Of a stretch of 64,000 bases of DNA, positions 1-8,264 are shown in pieces. The DNA lies in contig NZ_BAZX01000015.1 in NCBI RefSeq assembly GCF_001310955.1, positions 35,554 through 99,553 on the forward strand, in the 5' to 3' direction. The translations under genes and the position numbers were made by a program. Position 1 is the first letter of the stretch; every line of letters starts with the position of its first letter. The stretch comes from Marinifilum fragile JCM 15579. GTDB lineage: Bacteria; Bacteroidota; Bacteroidia; Bacteroidales; Marinifilaceae. The notes under the pieces are model-generated. The model saw nothing but the letters and a program-made list of their open reading frames with translations, did not search any database and was not told the origin of the DNA.

Positions 1-1
1 C

Positions 2-1225
2 ATAAAGGTTTGGCAGATATGGAGTATGATTAAAGGAAAGGAGTTTATCGTGAAAGATAACTGTAAAGTAATACTCCTTGATGAGAAAATACCCGCTTTT
101 AGCTTTTTTGGCTATGTCGTGATCAGCAGAGAAGAGTTCGAAAACGAAGCATTGAGAAACATATTTATACACGAAAAAGTTCATGCACTTCAAAAGCACT
201 GGATCGATCTGCTTTTGGTTGAAATTTTAAGCATTATATTTTGGGTTAACCCATTTGTATGGCTTTTTCAAATCGCAATAAAACAAACGCATGAATTATT
301 GGCTGATGATGAAGTTATAGCGCGCGGCTTTAGCATTGGACAGTATCAGGCACTATTAATTAATCAACTAATGGGAGCCGAAGTGGTTGGTTTAGCCAAC
401 AACTTTAATTATTCCATTAATAAAAAACGAATGATTATGATGTCAAAAGATAAAAGTTCAAAAAACAGACGCTTTAAGTTACTAGTTATGCTGCCGGTAA
501 TTTTAGCAGTAGTAATCTTTAATTTAAAAATTGAGAAAGTATATGCTGATTCCTATGAAGTTGCAGCAGTATCTAATCAGGAGAATGTGAAAATAACAGG
601 TGTTGTTCTTGCAATTGATGGTAAACCTATTCCTGGAGCAACTGTAATTGTCAAAGGTACAACTTATGGCACAGTTACTAATCGTTATGGTAAATTTGAA
701 ATTAGTGCTGCAAAAAGTGCAAGCATAAATGTTTCGTTCGTGTCTTTACAAACAAAAAATATAGCGGTTAAAGACTTTGTGTTGAAAGGAGAAAAAACAG
801 AAAAAGGTTACTTTCTAAAAATAGCTCTTGATAAGGAAAGTGATGTGACTAAGGGAGATATTAAGTTTAGTGAAACGAATTTGAAACGCAAGTCGCCCCA
901 AAAGTACAAAGGAGAACATGTTTATGTAATTGTAGAGGAGATGCCAAAGTTTAAAGGTGGGATTGACAATATGCAACGATATTTGAAGCAAAAAATGAGT
1001 GAATTAGATTCTAAATATATTACAGGACAGAGGTGTTTTGTGACCTTTATTATAACGAAAGAAGGTAAAATTGATAATGTATGCATTACAAGAGGATCCG
1101 GAAATAAAGAAGTTGATGCAATTGCATTGGAACTAGTGAAAGGTATGCCAACATGGAGTCCGGGAAAAGAAAAAGGAAAGCCGGTTCATTGTTCCTATAC
1201 GGTTCCAATTACTTTTAAATCCTAA
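2..1225 (+). CDS. M56 (BlaR1-like) membrane metallopeptidase with CarboxypepD_reg and TonB C-terminal domains, 5' partial
   Basis: The frame is open from base 2 through the ATG at 26 without a stop. The protein aligns with the middle of the second M56 protein at 2515-4617, so the gene almost certainly begins before the window and the ATG at 26 is internal. Counting from that ATG: the zinc motif HEKVH at 49-53, a hydrophobic segment with the motif FWVNPFVWLF, and a last membrane helix near 150-168. Then come one CarboxypepD_reg-like beta-sandwich (about 187-265) and a TonB C-terminal-like domain (about 305-399, ending VPITFKS). BlaR1/MecR1 proteases sense envelope stress and inactivate a BlaI repressor; the periplasmic TonB-like part replaces the penicillin-binding sensor. 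Sensing function is inferred. Confidence 0.8.
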   Translation: MKVWQIWSMIKGKEFIVKDNCKVILLDEKIPAFSFFGYVVISREEFENEALRNIFIHEKVHALQKHWIDLLLVEILSIIFWVNPFVWLFQIAIKQTHELLADDEVIARGFSIGQYQALLINQLMGAEVVGLANNFNYSINKKRMIMMSKDKSSKNRRFKLLVMLPVILAVVIFNLKIEKVYADSYEVAAVSNQENVKITGVVLAIDGKPIPGATVIVKGTTYGTVTNRYGKFEISAAKSASINVSFVSLQTKNIAVKDFVLKGEKTEKGYFLKIALDKESDVTKGDIKFSETNLKRKSPQKYKGEHVYVIVEEMPKFKGGIDNMQRYLKQKMSELDSKYITGQRCFVTFIITKEGKIDNVCITRGSGNKEVDAIALELVKGMPTWSPGKEKGKPVHCSYTVPITFKS

Positions 1226-1233
1226 AAAATATG

Positions 1234-1359
1234 AGGGAGTCCAAAAAGTTGAACCTTATTGTTATTCTGAGTGTAATTAAGAGTCTTTGGATTTGAGAAT
1301 AAAATATTTCAATATGATACCACAAGCTTGGAACTTACTTTTTGGACATCCTTTTTTTT
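1234..1359. repeat. Inverted repeat about 120 bp long, possible terminator or small mobile remnant
   Basis: GTCCAAAAAGT at 1239-1249 is matched perfectly by its reverse complement at 1337-1347, and the flanks match loosely (aggga / tcctt). A T9-T10 run follows the right arm, so it could end transcription of the M56 gene on the plus strand, but the loop of about 87 bases is long for a terminator. A short non-autonomous element with terminal inverted repeats is the alternative. Confidence 0.4.
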
Positions 1360-1923
1360 TTATTCTGTATTGTATTTAAAACAATCGGTTGTATGATCGT
1401 TAACCATACCAGTTGCCTGCATAAAAGCATAGCAAATGGTTGGCCCCACAAAATTAAAGCCTCGCTTCTTTAAATCTTTACTCATGGCAGTAGCTTCATT
1501 GGTAAGTGCAGGTACTTCTGACAAGTTCTTCCATGCATTTTTAATGGTTTTACCACCTGTAAAGCTCCAAATGTACTTGTCGAAACTGCCGAACTCTGCT
1601 TGAACCTTAAGAAAAGCCTTGGCATTTTTAATGGCTGAATTTATTTTCAATTTATTCCTGATGATTCCTTCATTCTGGAGCAGTTCATCCACCTTTTTTT
1701 GATCGTATTTGGCTACGATATTCGGATCGAAATTATCAAAAGCCTTGCGGTAGTTTTCACGTTTTCTAAGTACTGTGATCCAACTTAAACCCGCCTGAGC
1801 TCCTTCTAAAATTAAGAATTCAAATAGCATTTGATCATCATGGAGTGGCACGCCCCATTCATTATCGTGATAGTCGCAATATAATGGATCGTTGCCTGCC
1901 CACTTGCATCTTATTTTTCCCAT
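1360..1923 (-). CDS. tag: DNA-3-methyladenine glycosylase I
   Basis: Base-excision repair enzyme that removes 3-methyladenine from alkylated DNA. The 187 residues match the usual Tag length. The family hallmark YHDNEWGVP is at 18-26. The zinc-snap ligands of E. coli Tag are all in place: Cys6 in RCKW, His19 in YHDNEWG, and His177 and Cys181 in NDHTTDCF. The family segments LEGAQAGLSW and FNFVGPTICYAFMQATG are also present. It is a single gene, divergent from the thioredoxin gene across about 170 bp. Identification is firm. Confidence 0.95.
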   Translation of the reverse strand: MGKIRCKWAGNDPLYCDYHDNEWGVPLHDDQMLFEFLILEGAQAGLSWITVLRKRENYRKAFDNFDPNIVAKYDQKKVDELLQNEGIIRNKLKINSAIKNAKAFLKVQAEFGSFDKYIWSFTGGKTIKNAWKNLSEVPALTNEATAMSKDLKKRGFNFVGPTICYAFMQATGMVNDHTTDCFKYNTE

Positions 1924-2091
1924 TTCTGTTAATTTTGAGATTCAGCTAAAGATAGAAAGAGATTTTAAGGATTAAATCAGGCGAAAGGAAAAATTGACAA
2001 TCTTTAGGGAATATTCAACAATGAACAAAGCATAAAGTTTTGGCATATTTGTAAGCCAGATTAATGGATTTGAAACATTTAACCTAGAATA

Positions 2092-2412
2092 ATGAAAGAA
2101 ATAGAAAACGCAAAGGAATTAGAGAATCTATTGAAGAAAGAACATGCCATCTTAATAGATTTTTACGCCGAGACTTGTCCACCATGTCAGACATTAATGC
2201 CAATTGTAGAAAAACTAGCAGGGGATTATGAAGGGAAAGTAGAGTTCCAAAAAGTGGATGTGCATAAATTCCCCGATTTAAGAACCAAGTACCAGGTGGG
2301 AAGTATTCCAACATTGTTTTTTGTAAAGAAATCTGAAATTGTGGACAAATCAGTAGGAGTGGTGCCTGGATCAGTATTGGTAGAGAAGTTAGAGAGTTTG
2401 ATAAAGGCCTAA
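2092..2412 (+). CDS. Thioredoxin-like protein with a CPPC active site
   Basis: Single thioredoxin domain of 106 residues with no signal peptide, so probably cytoplasmic. The redox motif is C29-P-P-C32 in place of the usual CGPC; the residues between the cysteines tune redox potential. The cis-proline motif SIPT (about 71-74) and the FYAETCPPC strand-helix junction are typical. It stands alone between divergent tag and convergent M56, and ends in a strong shared terminator. It might be a general disulfide reductase or serve a dedicated partner; nothing nearby decides this. Confidence 0.88.
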   Translation: MKEIENAKELENLLKKEHAILIDFYAETCPPCQTLMPIVEKLAGDYEGKVEFQKVDVHKFPDLRTKYQVGSIPTLFFVKKSEIVDKSVGVVPGSVLVEKLESLIKA

Positions 2413-2440
2413 TAAAGACGAATGTCAAATCGAAAAATAT

Positions 2441-2488
2441 AAAAAGTGCTGTTAACACTAGTTTAGTAGTGTATAACAGCACTTTTTT
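2441..2488. terminator. Bidirectional rho-independent terminator
   Basis: A long stem (AAAAGTGCTGTTAACACTA paired with TAGTGTATAACAGCACTTTT, one bulged base) closes a GTTTAG loop and has A and T runs on its two sides. It lies between the convergent thioredoxin (+) and M56 (-) genes and can serve both. Confidence 0.85.
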
Positions 2489-2514
2489 AGAATAATATCG
2501 AAATCGTTTTTGGT

Positions 2515-4617
2515 TTAGAACTCTAGTTCCATTGCAAAATCAACAGGTACTTTTTTGCCTCGCTGAGAACCTGGTTTCCAAGCCTCCATTTTCGAAGCAA
2601 TAATTTGTGCAGCTTCGGCTGCTACCTCATTCGATTTTTTAAGGATTTGAATATTGCTTACTTCTCCTTTAGGGTTTACAGTAAAACCAATAGTAGCATT
2701 TCCTTTTAACGTTTTACCTTCGAAGAAGAAACTTTCCTTGATTTTGGCAGATTGTTTTTTTACATGTTGTGCCAGTCCATAAAATCCTTGTGGATATTGC
2801 GGCATGTCTTCAACTATTACAAAAACAGGTTCATCCGACTTTTCCATTTGTGGAGCTGGTGGTGGTGGTGGAGGAGGAACATCTCCTGCGTTCTTTAAAT
2901 CCTTTGATGAAATTTTAATAACCTCACGTTTTAACACAAATTCAAACTTAAGATCGGTTTTATCACCTTTAAGTTCAACCTTATTACTAATAGTTCTATA
3001 GCCTACAAATGATACTATAAGACCCCAATCTTTATTGGTTGGAATTTCCAATTTAAAAGTTCCATCCCTATCAGCAACCGTTCCTAAAGTTGTTCCCTGT
3101 ACAATAATAGCAGCTCCAGGCATTGGGTTTCCTGCTTCATCTACAACAGTTCCATATGCTTTAAACACTTTTTGCTTGTCTTTTTTATCATTAGAGTCAA
3201 CGGCTGTCATAATAAAATCATGTTTCCAATCAGCACCTTTTGTTGATTTTAAATTAATGGTATTACTTACCATTTCGTAACCAGCATGCATAGCGATTAG
3301 TCCATGCTCTCCTTCAGCAGGCAATTCGAATTCATAATTTCCTTCAGAATCGGTAATGCTTCCCTCTTTACTTCCTTTTAGAATAACTGAGGCACCCTGA
3401 ATAGGATTTCCCTTTTCATCCTTTACTGTACCTTTAATTCTAGCAGGAACTTTTTTGCTTGTTTTAGGCTTTTCAACATTAGAAAGTGTATTGATATTTC
3501 CTTTCTTGTTTTTCACTTTAAAAGGAACCTTAGAATCGCTTACATCAAAGTTTGTTTTATCATCCTTTGTTACCTCTTCTTTGTTCTTTGTAGATTTTAC
3601 AGGATAAGTAAGAGTGGTTCCTCCGTTAATGGTAACCACTGTACCATCTGCTAAAGTGTGTTCCAACTCCTTGTTGTCAGGAATGGTAACAGTTTTGGTT
3701 TCTTTCTTTTCTTGTGCCTGCACCTTATACTCAGGCTGAGCAAAAGAGTACATCAATAATGCCAATACCGGCAGAAGCCAAATCATTCGGTACAATTTTC
3801 GTTTCGAACATTTTTCTTTCGTCATCATTTTAAATCGGGTTGGGCCGAGGGCAAAATTCAGATGATTGGCCATGCCAATAACTTTTGTGCCCATTAGCTG
3901 GTTAATTAATAAAGCCTGATACCTGACTGGTGATTGGCCCCGGGATAATACACCTTTGTCGGCCAGGTATTCGTGGTTTTGTTTAATAGCACGTTCAAAC
4001 AGCCAAATAAATGGGTTGAACCAAAAAAACACTGTTAACAGCTCTATAATGAACAAATCGATCCAATGACGCTCTTGAATGTGCACTTTTTCATGAGTTA
4101 AAATGTCATTTATCTCGTTTTGTTTAAAATATTCGGGATGAATTAAAATCCTGTTAAAGAATGAGAATGGCATTTTATAAACCGTATTCTCATGCAACAG
4201 GTAATCGTCGATTTTTTTCGGATTGGTTCGCAAAATAATTTGTACGGGTTTCCACGATTGAACAATCAGGCGAAGCAAGACCATAACAAAGCCGATTAGG
4301 TATGCGCCCAATAGAAACTCCCAAATTCCAAATGGGAAGCTTTCCTCTTGTACAATTGTGGTATTGCTGATTTTGCGTTGAAATTGATCTGCAAATTCAG
4401 AACTTTGCATTACCTGCAGTGGTGCCGACATTAATACTTCATACCGAACAGGAAATGCGGCACAGATTACTGCCAGAATCACACTTGCCAGCAGAAAATA
4501 TCGGTTGGCCTTAAAGTGGGTTAAATTGCGTAACAACAACCAGTACAGAACATACATGATGCCTATGCTGACCGATGCTTTTATCAGAAAGTCAAAATAA
4601 ACATTCATATTATTCAT
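2515..4617 (-). CDS. M56 (BlaR1-like) sensor metallopeptidase with two CarboxypepD_reg domains and a TonB C-terminal domain
   Basis: Integral membrane protein of 700 residues. Membrane helices lie near 12-30, 40-56, 97-118 and 189-208, with one more near 272-290. The zinc motif HEKVH is at 175-179, followed by the conserved FWFNPFIWLFERAIKQNHEYLAD. The periplasmic part has a charged linker, two CarboxypepD_reg repeats (about 393-465 and 480-560), a run of seven prolines, and a TonB C-terminal-like domain ending VPVDFAMELEF. By family it should cleave or inactivate the BlaI-type repressor encoded just upstream, with which it overlaps by 8 bp (translational coupling). The signal and regulon are unknown. 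The TonB-like end makes a beta-lactam sensing role less likely than envelope sensing. Confidence 0.88.
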   Translation of the reverse strand: MNNMNVYFDFLIKASVSIGIMYVLYWLLLRNLTHFKANRYFLLASVILAVICAAFPVRYEVLMSAPLQVMQSSEFADQFQRKISNTTIVQEESFPFGIWEFLLGAYLIGFVMVLLRLIVQSWKPVQIILRTNPKKIDDYLLHENTVYKMPFSFFNRILIHPEYFKQNEINDILTHEKVHIQERHWIDLFIIELLTVFFWFNPFIWLFERAIKQNHEYLADKGVLSRGQSPVRYQALLINQLMGTKVIGMANHLNFALGPTRFKMMTKEKCSKRKLYRMIWLLPVLALLMYSFAQPEYKVQAQEKKETKTVTIPDNKELEHTLADGTVVTINGGTTLTYPVKSTKNKEEVTKDDKTNFDVSDSKVPFKVKNKKGNINTLSNVEKPKTSKKVPARIKGTVKDEKGNPIQGASVILKGSKEGSITDSEGNYEFELPAEGEHGLIAMHAGYEMVSNTINLKSTKGADWKHDFIMTAVDSNDKKDKQKVFKAYGTVVDEAGNPMPGAAIIVQGTTLGTVADRDGTFKLEIPTNKDWGLIVSFVGYRTISNKVELKGDKTDLKFEFVLKREVIKISSKDLKNAGDVPPPPPPPAPQMEKSDEPVFVIVEDMPQYPQGFYGLAQHVKKQSAKIKESFFFEGKTLKGNATIGFTVNPKGEVSNIQILKKSNEVAAEAAQIIASKMEAWKPGSQRGKKVPVDFAMELEF

Positions 4618-5005
4618 TTTTATCGTGATCTTGTTTCATTTCCTCTTCGGCTTGCTTCATGATATTTTCCAGGTCGGAGATGTCCAAATCGTTTTCGCGG
4701 GCAAAAAAGCTTGCCATTTTCGGAAACGAACCATTAAAGTAATTTCGTAGGAGCGACGAGAATTGTACTTTGGTATAATCAGTTTTACTTACCATAGGAG
4801 TAAACACTTTTGTGTTTCCCACCTTATGATGTTCTACAAATCCTTTCTTTTCTAACACGCTTAAAACGGTTGCTACAGTAGTGTAAGCAGGTTTAGAATC
4901 TTTAAAATTTTCGATTACTTCTTTTACAGTTCCATCTTGTAACTGCCATAAAATCTGCATGATTTGCTCTTCTGCTTTGGTAAGTGATTTGATATCCATA
5001 TACAA
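4610..5005 (-). CDS. BlaI/MecI/CopY-family transcriptional repressor
   Basis: Winged-helix repressor of 131 residues. The start LTKAEEQIMQILWQ, the recognition segment AYTTVATVLSVLEKKGFVEH and the C-terminal dimerisation region match BlaI/MecI. The usual partner is an M56 protease, and the M56 gene follows with an 8-bp overlap, so the two form one regulatory operon. ATG at 5005 is the longest start; the ATG two codons later (MDIKSL) is equally plausible. Three palindromes just upstream fit autoregulation. Targets other than its own operon cannot be read from the window. Confidence 0.92.
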   Translation of the reverse strand: MYMDIKSLTKAEEQIMQILWQLQDGTVKEVIENFKDSKPAYTTVATVLSVLEKKGFVEHHKVGNTKVFTPMVSKTDYTKVQFSSLLRNYFNGSFPKMASFFARENDLDISDLENIMKQAEEEMKQDHDKNE

Positions 5006-5019
5006 TTTCGATTATAATT

Positions 5020-5087
5020 CTACTACAAATATAGTAGAATGATTTTTAAATCCTACTATTTTTATAGTAAAAGTTCTATTTTAATAG
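5020..5087 (-). promoter_or_regulatory. Three operator-like palindromes upstream of the BlaI-type repressor
   Basis: Three perfect short inverted repeats lie in series: CTACTA-N6-TAGTAG at 5020-5037, TACTAT-N4-ATAGTA at 5054-5069 and CTATT-N2-AATAG at 5076-5087. They share a TACTA/TAGTA theme like the TACA/TGTA half sites of BlaI/MecI operators and cover the expected promoter region. Binding by the adjacent repressor is inferred. Confidence 0.65.
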
Positions 5088-5756
5088 TAAAAGAATGTCC
5101 AACAGTTGAATAGTCGAACAGTCAAACCGTCCAATTAAGCACTTTCTTTTCCTTTGTCACTTGAAAGGTGGAAAAGTAGAAAGGTAGAATAGTGCAAAAG
5201 TTTAATAGTGGAATATGATATGAATTTTCATGATGGGAGGGGTGCTCTGTAGGAGCAAAATATTAGTTGCAATAATCTTTACCTCAACCCCTAGCCCCTT
5301 CTCCTCAAAGAGCTACTCTTTATACACATTTATTTTCCTGAATTTAATTCTACGGAGAATTAGATGGGTAATCGTTTAATTTTAAGTTCTCCTTTTAGGG
5401 GAGATCCCGACAGGGAGAAGGGTGCATTTTGGGTGAAATTATTTTTTCTCACCCTTTAGTCTGTCGACAGTTTCCCTAAAAGGGAAACACTCAACATGCA
5501 AATACTATAAATAATTCATCATTATCTAATCAAAATAGTTATTCCTAATTTGTGTATAAAGAGTAGCTTTTCAGATAGAATAAGTTTGTGCTTACACGCC
5601 CTAGATTTTTTGCTTCCTTTCTCATCAATAGAACCGAGCTATGCGAGAATATGAATGCCCGTGAAATTATGAATGAATAAAAAGGAAGAACTATCCGGCT
5701 AGAGAATAAAGTCGAATATGAAAAGAATTTTAATTCCACATTGCCAATTATTCATT
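5088..5756. repeat. Gene-free region with nested inverted repeats
   Basis: I see no convincing gene here. An 18-bp perfect inverted repeat, AGCTACTCTTTATACACA at 5311-5328 and its complement at 5551-5568, bounds 258 bp. Inside, around 5383-5490, an imperfect large hairpin is built from CTCCTTTTAGGGGAG-type and CCCTAAAAGGG-type blocks. The stretch before it (5095-5225) has repeated GAATAGT / AAAAGTAGAA motifs. It resembles a non-autonomous repeat or a degraded element. Confidence 0.5.
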
Positions 5757-5784
5757 AAAAAAGGGACACCAATCGGCATCCCTT
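5757..5784 (-). terminator. Rho-independent terminator of the FKBP gene
   Basis: On the minus strand GGGATGCC pairs with GGTGTCCC (two G-U wobbles) followed by TTTTTT, about 27 bp after the stop codon of the FKBP lipoprotein. The wobbles make the stem stable only in the minus-strand RNA. Confidence 0.75.
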
Positions 5785-5810
5785 CCATCAACATCTTATA
5801 TTTTATCGAA

Positions 5811-6638
5811 TTACTTCTTCGTTTCCTTTTCAACTACTTCAACCAGGTTGATATCGAAAATCAAAGTTTCGTTTGGACCAATTTTTTTGTTTCCATTTTC
5901 ACCGTAAGCCAGGTTAGCAGGTACGAACAATTTCCATTCCGATCCTTCAGGCATTAATTGTAGCGCTTCGGTCCAACCTTTAATTACACGATTTACACCA
6001 AAAGCAGTAGTGTCGCCACGTTCTTTCGAGCTATCGAAAACCGTACCATCAATTAAAGTTCCATGGTAAACACATTTTACTCGATCGTTAAACGTGGCAA
6101 TTTTACCAGTACCTTCTTTAATAATTTCGTATTGTAAGCCACTTTCGGTTTCGATTACACCTTTGCGAGCTTTATTTTCTTCTAAAAACTTTTTTCCTTT
6201 GGCCAGGTTGGCTAATCCTTCCTCTTTTTTAAGAGAATCTTTTTTGGCTTTATTCTGTTCAAAAATCTTTCTTAAATAGATATCAGCACTCATCTTTGTA
6301 AAATACGATTTGCCATATGCCAACTCGTTCAGAAATCCTTTGTAAAAAATATCCTCGTTTAAGTCTTCGAACTGATTCTTTCTAAACTCCACATATCTTT
6401 CCGATAGTTTTGTTTTGGCCACAGCTTTGGCAAACTCAACCATAGCGGCAGTATCCATTTGGAAAGGCACGCGATCGAAACTTTTCTTGTAGTTATCCGC
6501 TTCGATATAACCCAATGCATAGCTTACACTATCAATACTGTTCTTAAACTTTAATTTACCTGATCGAGGTACTTTATTACATGCACTAAAAATTACAATA
6601 ACAGCTAAGAAAGCAAGAATGATACTACTCCTTTTCAT
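5811..6638 (-). CDS. FKBP-type peptidyl-prolyl cis-trans isomerase, lipoprotein (Mip/FkpA-like)
   Basis: Envelope folding catalyst of 275 residues. Hydrophobic signal with lipobox FSAC, acylated Cys20. The N-terminal half (about 30-150) is a helical, charged dimerisation-like region as in Mip/FkpA. The FKBP domain covers about 160-270, with VKCVYHGTLIDGTVFDSS, VIKGWTEALQLMPEG and PANLAYGE visible, and the extreme C-terminus is charged. It would act on periplasmic or outer-membrane proteins. Single gene with its own terminator. Confidence 0.93.
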   Translation of the reverse strand: MKRSSIILAFLAVIVIFSACNKVPRSGKLKFKNSIDSVSYALGYIEADNYKKSFDRVPFQMDTAAMVEFAKAVAKTKLSERYVEFRKNQFEDLNEDIFYKGFLNELAYGKSYFTKMSADIYLRKIFEQNKAKKDSLKKEEGLANLAKGKKFLEENKARKGVIETESGLQYEIIKEGTGKIATFNDRVKCVYHGTLIDGTVFDSSKERGDTTAFGVNRVIKGWTEALQLMPEGSEWKLFVPANLAYGENGNKKIGPNETLIFDINLVEVVEKETKK

Positions 6639-7014
6639 GTGTTTAAATTTTATTTAGGGATTAAAACTTGAATTTTTATTCGCCGTCTTTTTTCGAGGGA
6701 ATCAAGGTGATGCTTCTCTTTTTAACAGCGTAGCGAATTTACAATTTTGAGCGAAAATTTAAAAATTCACATGCAATGCTCTTTGGGTATGAGTTATATT
6801 TTAAGATTTTTTAACATTATGGTGTTAATTAAAATGTTTAGCTTTAACTATACTATTGTAAAGTAAAGAGTGTCAATAAAATTCTTTATTCGATAGTACC
6901 AAGCGCACAAACAATATTGCCTGCGGACAATGTTGTATACAAACCACCCTCTCATTACTTCTTTATACAGAAGTTACTACAACAAACATTTATAAAACTA
7001 AAACTTGTTAAAAA
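6639..7014. other. Divergent intergenic region, no gene seen
   Basis: AT-rich spacer between the FKBP gene and the unknown gene at 7015. I see no ORF or strong hairpin. The last 120 bases, ending ACTAAAACTTGTTAAAAA before the ATG, look like a leader. No clear TAnnTTTG box was identified. Confidence 0.4.
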
Positions 7015-7764
7015 ATGGATGAAGAAAAGGCTTTAGAAGTATTAAAGCCAACAATTTCGACAATGCCTAACGATAGGGTGATTGCAATTACGGTTCCGGT
7101 AAACATTTTGGTTCGTGAAACCTACGACACGGTACGATGTGCACGTGTTGATGCTGATGCTTTGGCTACCATAAATTATACGTCGGAAAAAACGGATAAT
7201 TTGGAGCTAAGAGCAGGCGCATGCCAGGAAACCGAGTCGCTTTGGTTGGAAGAAAACCATTGTGCCAATAATGCCGAGGAAGATTGGGCAGCTTTAAGAG
7301 AGCAGCTTAACGAGGCAAAGTTCGACACCATTCATACTTTTAAGTATGCTTATCGAAATGATAAGAGTGTGTTGGATGCCATTTCTGATATTGACGATGG
7401 AAATACCCATGCCGATTCCTTGCAAGATGCAAGCGATTTGGTAGTGTTGGGAAGAAAGCATCCCGAGCCATTGCAAGCCATTAACTACGACCTTACCAAA
7501 TTGGATGATTTGGAGAAGTTGGGTGTTGATGCCTCAAAAGCACTGGCCATTGCCAACGAAAATCGTTTAAGTGGTAGCGAGGCCAAGTTGTTACGCGATA
7601 AAGCTTACACCTATCTTAAAGAAGGATTGGATGAGCTACGTGCAGCAGGCAAATATCTTTTCAGAAAAGATGAAAAGAAGCTAAAACGCTACCAGAGCAA
7701 GTATTGGAAAAAAAAGAATTCCGAATACAGAAAAGCAGAGGTAACAGCAGACCAAGAAAGTTAG
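7015..7764 (+). CDS. Uncharacterised soluble protein, 249 aa
   Basis: I do not recognise the family. There is no signal peptide or membrane segment. Composition is acidic in the first 200 residues (many Asp and Glu) and strongly basic in the last 50, with a Lys/Arg/Tyr-rich tail around RKDEKKLKRYQSKYWKKKN. Predicted mostly helical; the C-terminal 80 residues could form a coiled coil. It has its own terminator and no close partners. The ATG follows an A-rich leader. The basic tail could bind nucleic acid, but that is a guess. Confidence 0.75.
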   Translation: MDEEKALEVLKPTISTMPNDRVIAITVPVNILVRETYDTVRCARVDADALATINYTSEKTDNLELRAGACQETESLWLEENHCANNAEEDWAALREQLNEAKFDTIHTFKYAYRNDKSVLDAISDIDDGNTHADSLQDASDLVVLGRKHPEPLQAINYDLTKLDDLEKLGVDASKALAIANENRLSGSEAKLLRDKAYTYLKEGLDELRAAGKYLFRKDEKKLKRYQSKYWKKKNSEYRKAEVTADQES

Positions 7765-7784
7765 TTTTCTGTTACATTGTTATG

Positions 7785-7812
7785 AGCTCCACCTGCAAGT
7801 GGAGCTTTTTTT
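7785..7812 (+). terminator. Rho-independent terminator
   Basis: Perfect 8-bp stem AGCTCCAC / GTGGAGCT with a CTGCAA loop followed by T7, 20 bp after the stop codon of the unknown gene at 7015-7764. Confidence 0.88.
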
Positions 7813-7847
7813 GTAATATTTAGTAAAGTAAAAACTCTTGTATCCCA

Positions 7848-8016
7848 GTATATACCGATCCGAGTCACTAAAATAGTCGTCTTGTCACTCAACTACCCAT
7901 CCGAGTCAACAGAATACCCGTTTGAGTCACAGATATATCCTTCCGAGTCACTAAAATTGGCGTCCGAGTCAACAATATACCCATCTGAGTCATGAATATA
8001 CCCATCCGAGTCAGAC
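7848..8016. repeat. Array of eight degenerate 21-bp tandem repeats
   Basis: The hexamer GAGTCA (TTGTCA in the second unit) recurs at 7862, 7882, 7903, 7924, 7945, 7966, 7987 and 8008. Spacing is 21 bp apart from one step of 20. The consensus unit is roughly ACCCATCCGAGTCAnnnnTAT. No ORF runs through it. Two inverted GACTCG copies follow near 8033 and 8082. The reverse complement resembles the array at 63848-64000. The stretch from 8017 to 8264 holds nothing else I can name. Confidence 0.85.
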
Positions 8017-8264
8017 AAGACAGCAATAATCTTGACTCGCACAAGTGTTTTAATGACTAAGAGCATGAAACAATTGACTCGATCGTTTAAATTTCATACT
8101 TAGACAGGAGAATTTTATGACTAGCTCATTTGTTGTATAAACAAGAAGGCAATTGTGTTGACACAAGAGGTCGGTTATTTATAATAATTCTAGCAAAAGT
8201 TTTATAAAATGATGAGGAATGGATAAGGGGGAATTGTTAAATTTAGTGCTCATTCAACAACTTA

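Noticed and set aside
2084..2482. 132-residue minus-strand ORF over the thioredoxin gene
   Set aside because: Antisense shadow of a clear thioredoxin; composition is not protein-like and it runs through the terminator.
7848..8016. CRISPR array
   Set aside because: The 21-bp units are contiguous, with no unique spacers, and no cas genes are present.
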